Of a stretch of 6,109 nt of DNA, positions 5,724-6,109 are shown piece after piece. Within the stretch, counting starts at the first letter, position 1. Each line of letters opens with the position of its first letter. The DNA lies in contig SLLJ01000364.1 in NCBI GenBank assembly GCA_007134165.1, positions 1-6,109 of the forward strand. Direction: 5' to 3'. This DNA is from Nitriliruptoraceae bacterium. GTDB lineage: Bacteria; Actinomycetota; Nitriliruptoria; Nitriliruptorales; Nitriliruptoraceae. A program made the translations under genes and the position numbers. The notes under the pieces were generated by a model, which did no database searches, was not told the DNA's origin, and worked only from the letters and a program-made list of their open reading frames with translations.

Positions 5724-6109
5724 TCAGCCGACCGTGGTCCCCCGCTGCCAGCTGGCGTGCAGCGCCCCGTAGACGCCACCGTCAGCCACCAACCGATCGT
5801 GCGTGCCGCGCTGCACGAGCCGACCTTGGTCGAACACCAGCACCTCGTCGGCCGCCTCGGCCGTGGACAGCCGGTGGGCGATGGTGACGGTGGTGCGGCC
5901 GGTGGCCAGCCCGACCAGCGCCCGCTGGAGGCGGACCTCGGTGGCCGGGTCGACCGCCGAGGTGGCTTCGTCGAGCACCAGCAGGTCCGGGTCGGCGAGC
6001 TCGGCCCGGGCCAGGGCGACCAGCTGCCGCTCCCCGGCCGACAGCGACCCACCCCGCTCGCCCACCGACGTCGCCAGATGCTCGGGCAGCTCGGCGACCC
6101 AGTCGGCCA
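5724..6109 (-). CDS. ABC exporter subunit, C-terminal part of ATPase domain (partial)
   Basis: The last 127 residues of an ABC transporter nucleotide-binding domain; the start lies beyond the right edge. The visible protein begins ADWVAELPEHLATSVGERGG, typical of the segment before the signature motif in exporter-type (fused membrane plus ATPase) proteins. It continues with the ABC signature LSAGERQ, Walker B LLVLDE with catalytic Glu, the D-loop region ATSAVDPATE, the switch His in TIAHRLST, and the usual tail VLVFDQGRLVQRGTHDRLVADGGVYGALHASW. All catalytic residues visible here are canonical, so this half is ATPase-competent if the missing Walker A is intact. Substrate cannot be told. Wording of this kind is common in MsbA/MDR-like half-transporters, often encoded as pairs. 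A 75-bp gap separates it from the aldehyde dehydrogenase. Confidence 0.93.
   Translation of the reverse strand, partial: ADWVAELPEHLATSVGERGGSLSAGERQLVALARAELADPDLLVLDEATSAVDPATEVRLQRALVGLATGRTTVTIAHRLSTAEAADEVLVFDQGRLVQRGTHDRLVADGGVYGALHASWQRGTTVG

Overview
The window reads as high-GC actinobacterial chromosome. GC is very high with strong GC bias at third codon positions, starts are often GTG, and Obg carries the C-terminal OCT domain on a core ribosomal-protein/Obg/proB gene order. The phylum is inferred from gene order and base composition; I cannot name a genus. Every supported gene is on the minus strand, so transcription runs from high to low coordinates.

Layout in transcription order: (1) 6109-5724, the C-terminal ATPase part of an ABC exporter subunit cut by the window edge. 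(2) 5648-3882, a divergent aldehyde dehydrogenase-superfamily protein of 588 aa with a clear Shine-Dalgarno. (3) 3881-3641, a 241-bp gap with a 13-bp direct repeat, a good sigma-70-type promoter and a roughly 170-nt leader with three predicted hairpins. (4) 3640-503, a compact cluster rplU (L21) - rpmA (L27) - obg - proB, with gaps of 18 and 28 bp and then a 4-bp GTGA overlap. (5) 502-1, no credible gene, but a strongly organised repeat array.

The rplU-rpmA-obg-proB cluster links two large-subunit ribosomal proteins, a ribosome-assembly GTPase and the first enzyme of proline synthesis. It is probably one transcript from the promoter near 3817-3846. proA, often next to proB, is not within the roughly 500 bp downstream in this window. 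The ABC exporter and the aldehyde dehydrogenase have no evident functional link to it.

The least ordinary part is the array at 1-474. It is built from three or four reusable modules (19, 19, about 14 and 37-38 bp) ordered into a 161-bp higher-order unit, with two complete copies and a rearranged third, and it runs off the left edge. Its periods are not multiples of three, which argues against a coding role. I see no CRISPR array, transposase, toxin-antitoxin or recognisable defence genes, so the best candidates for something undescribed are this array and the rplU leader.
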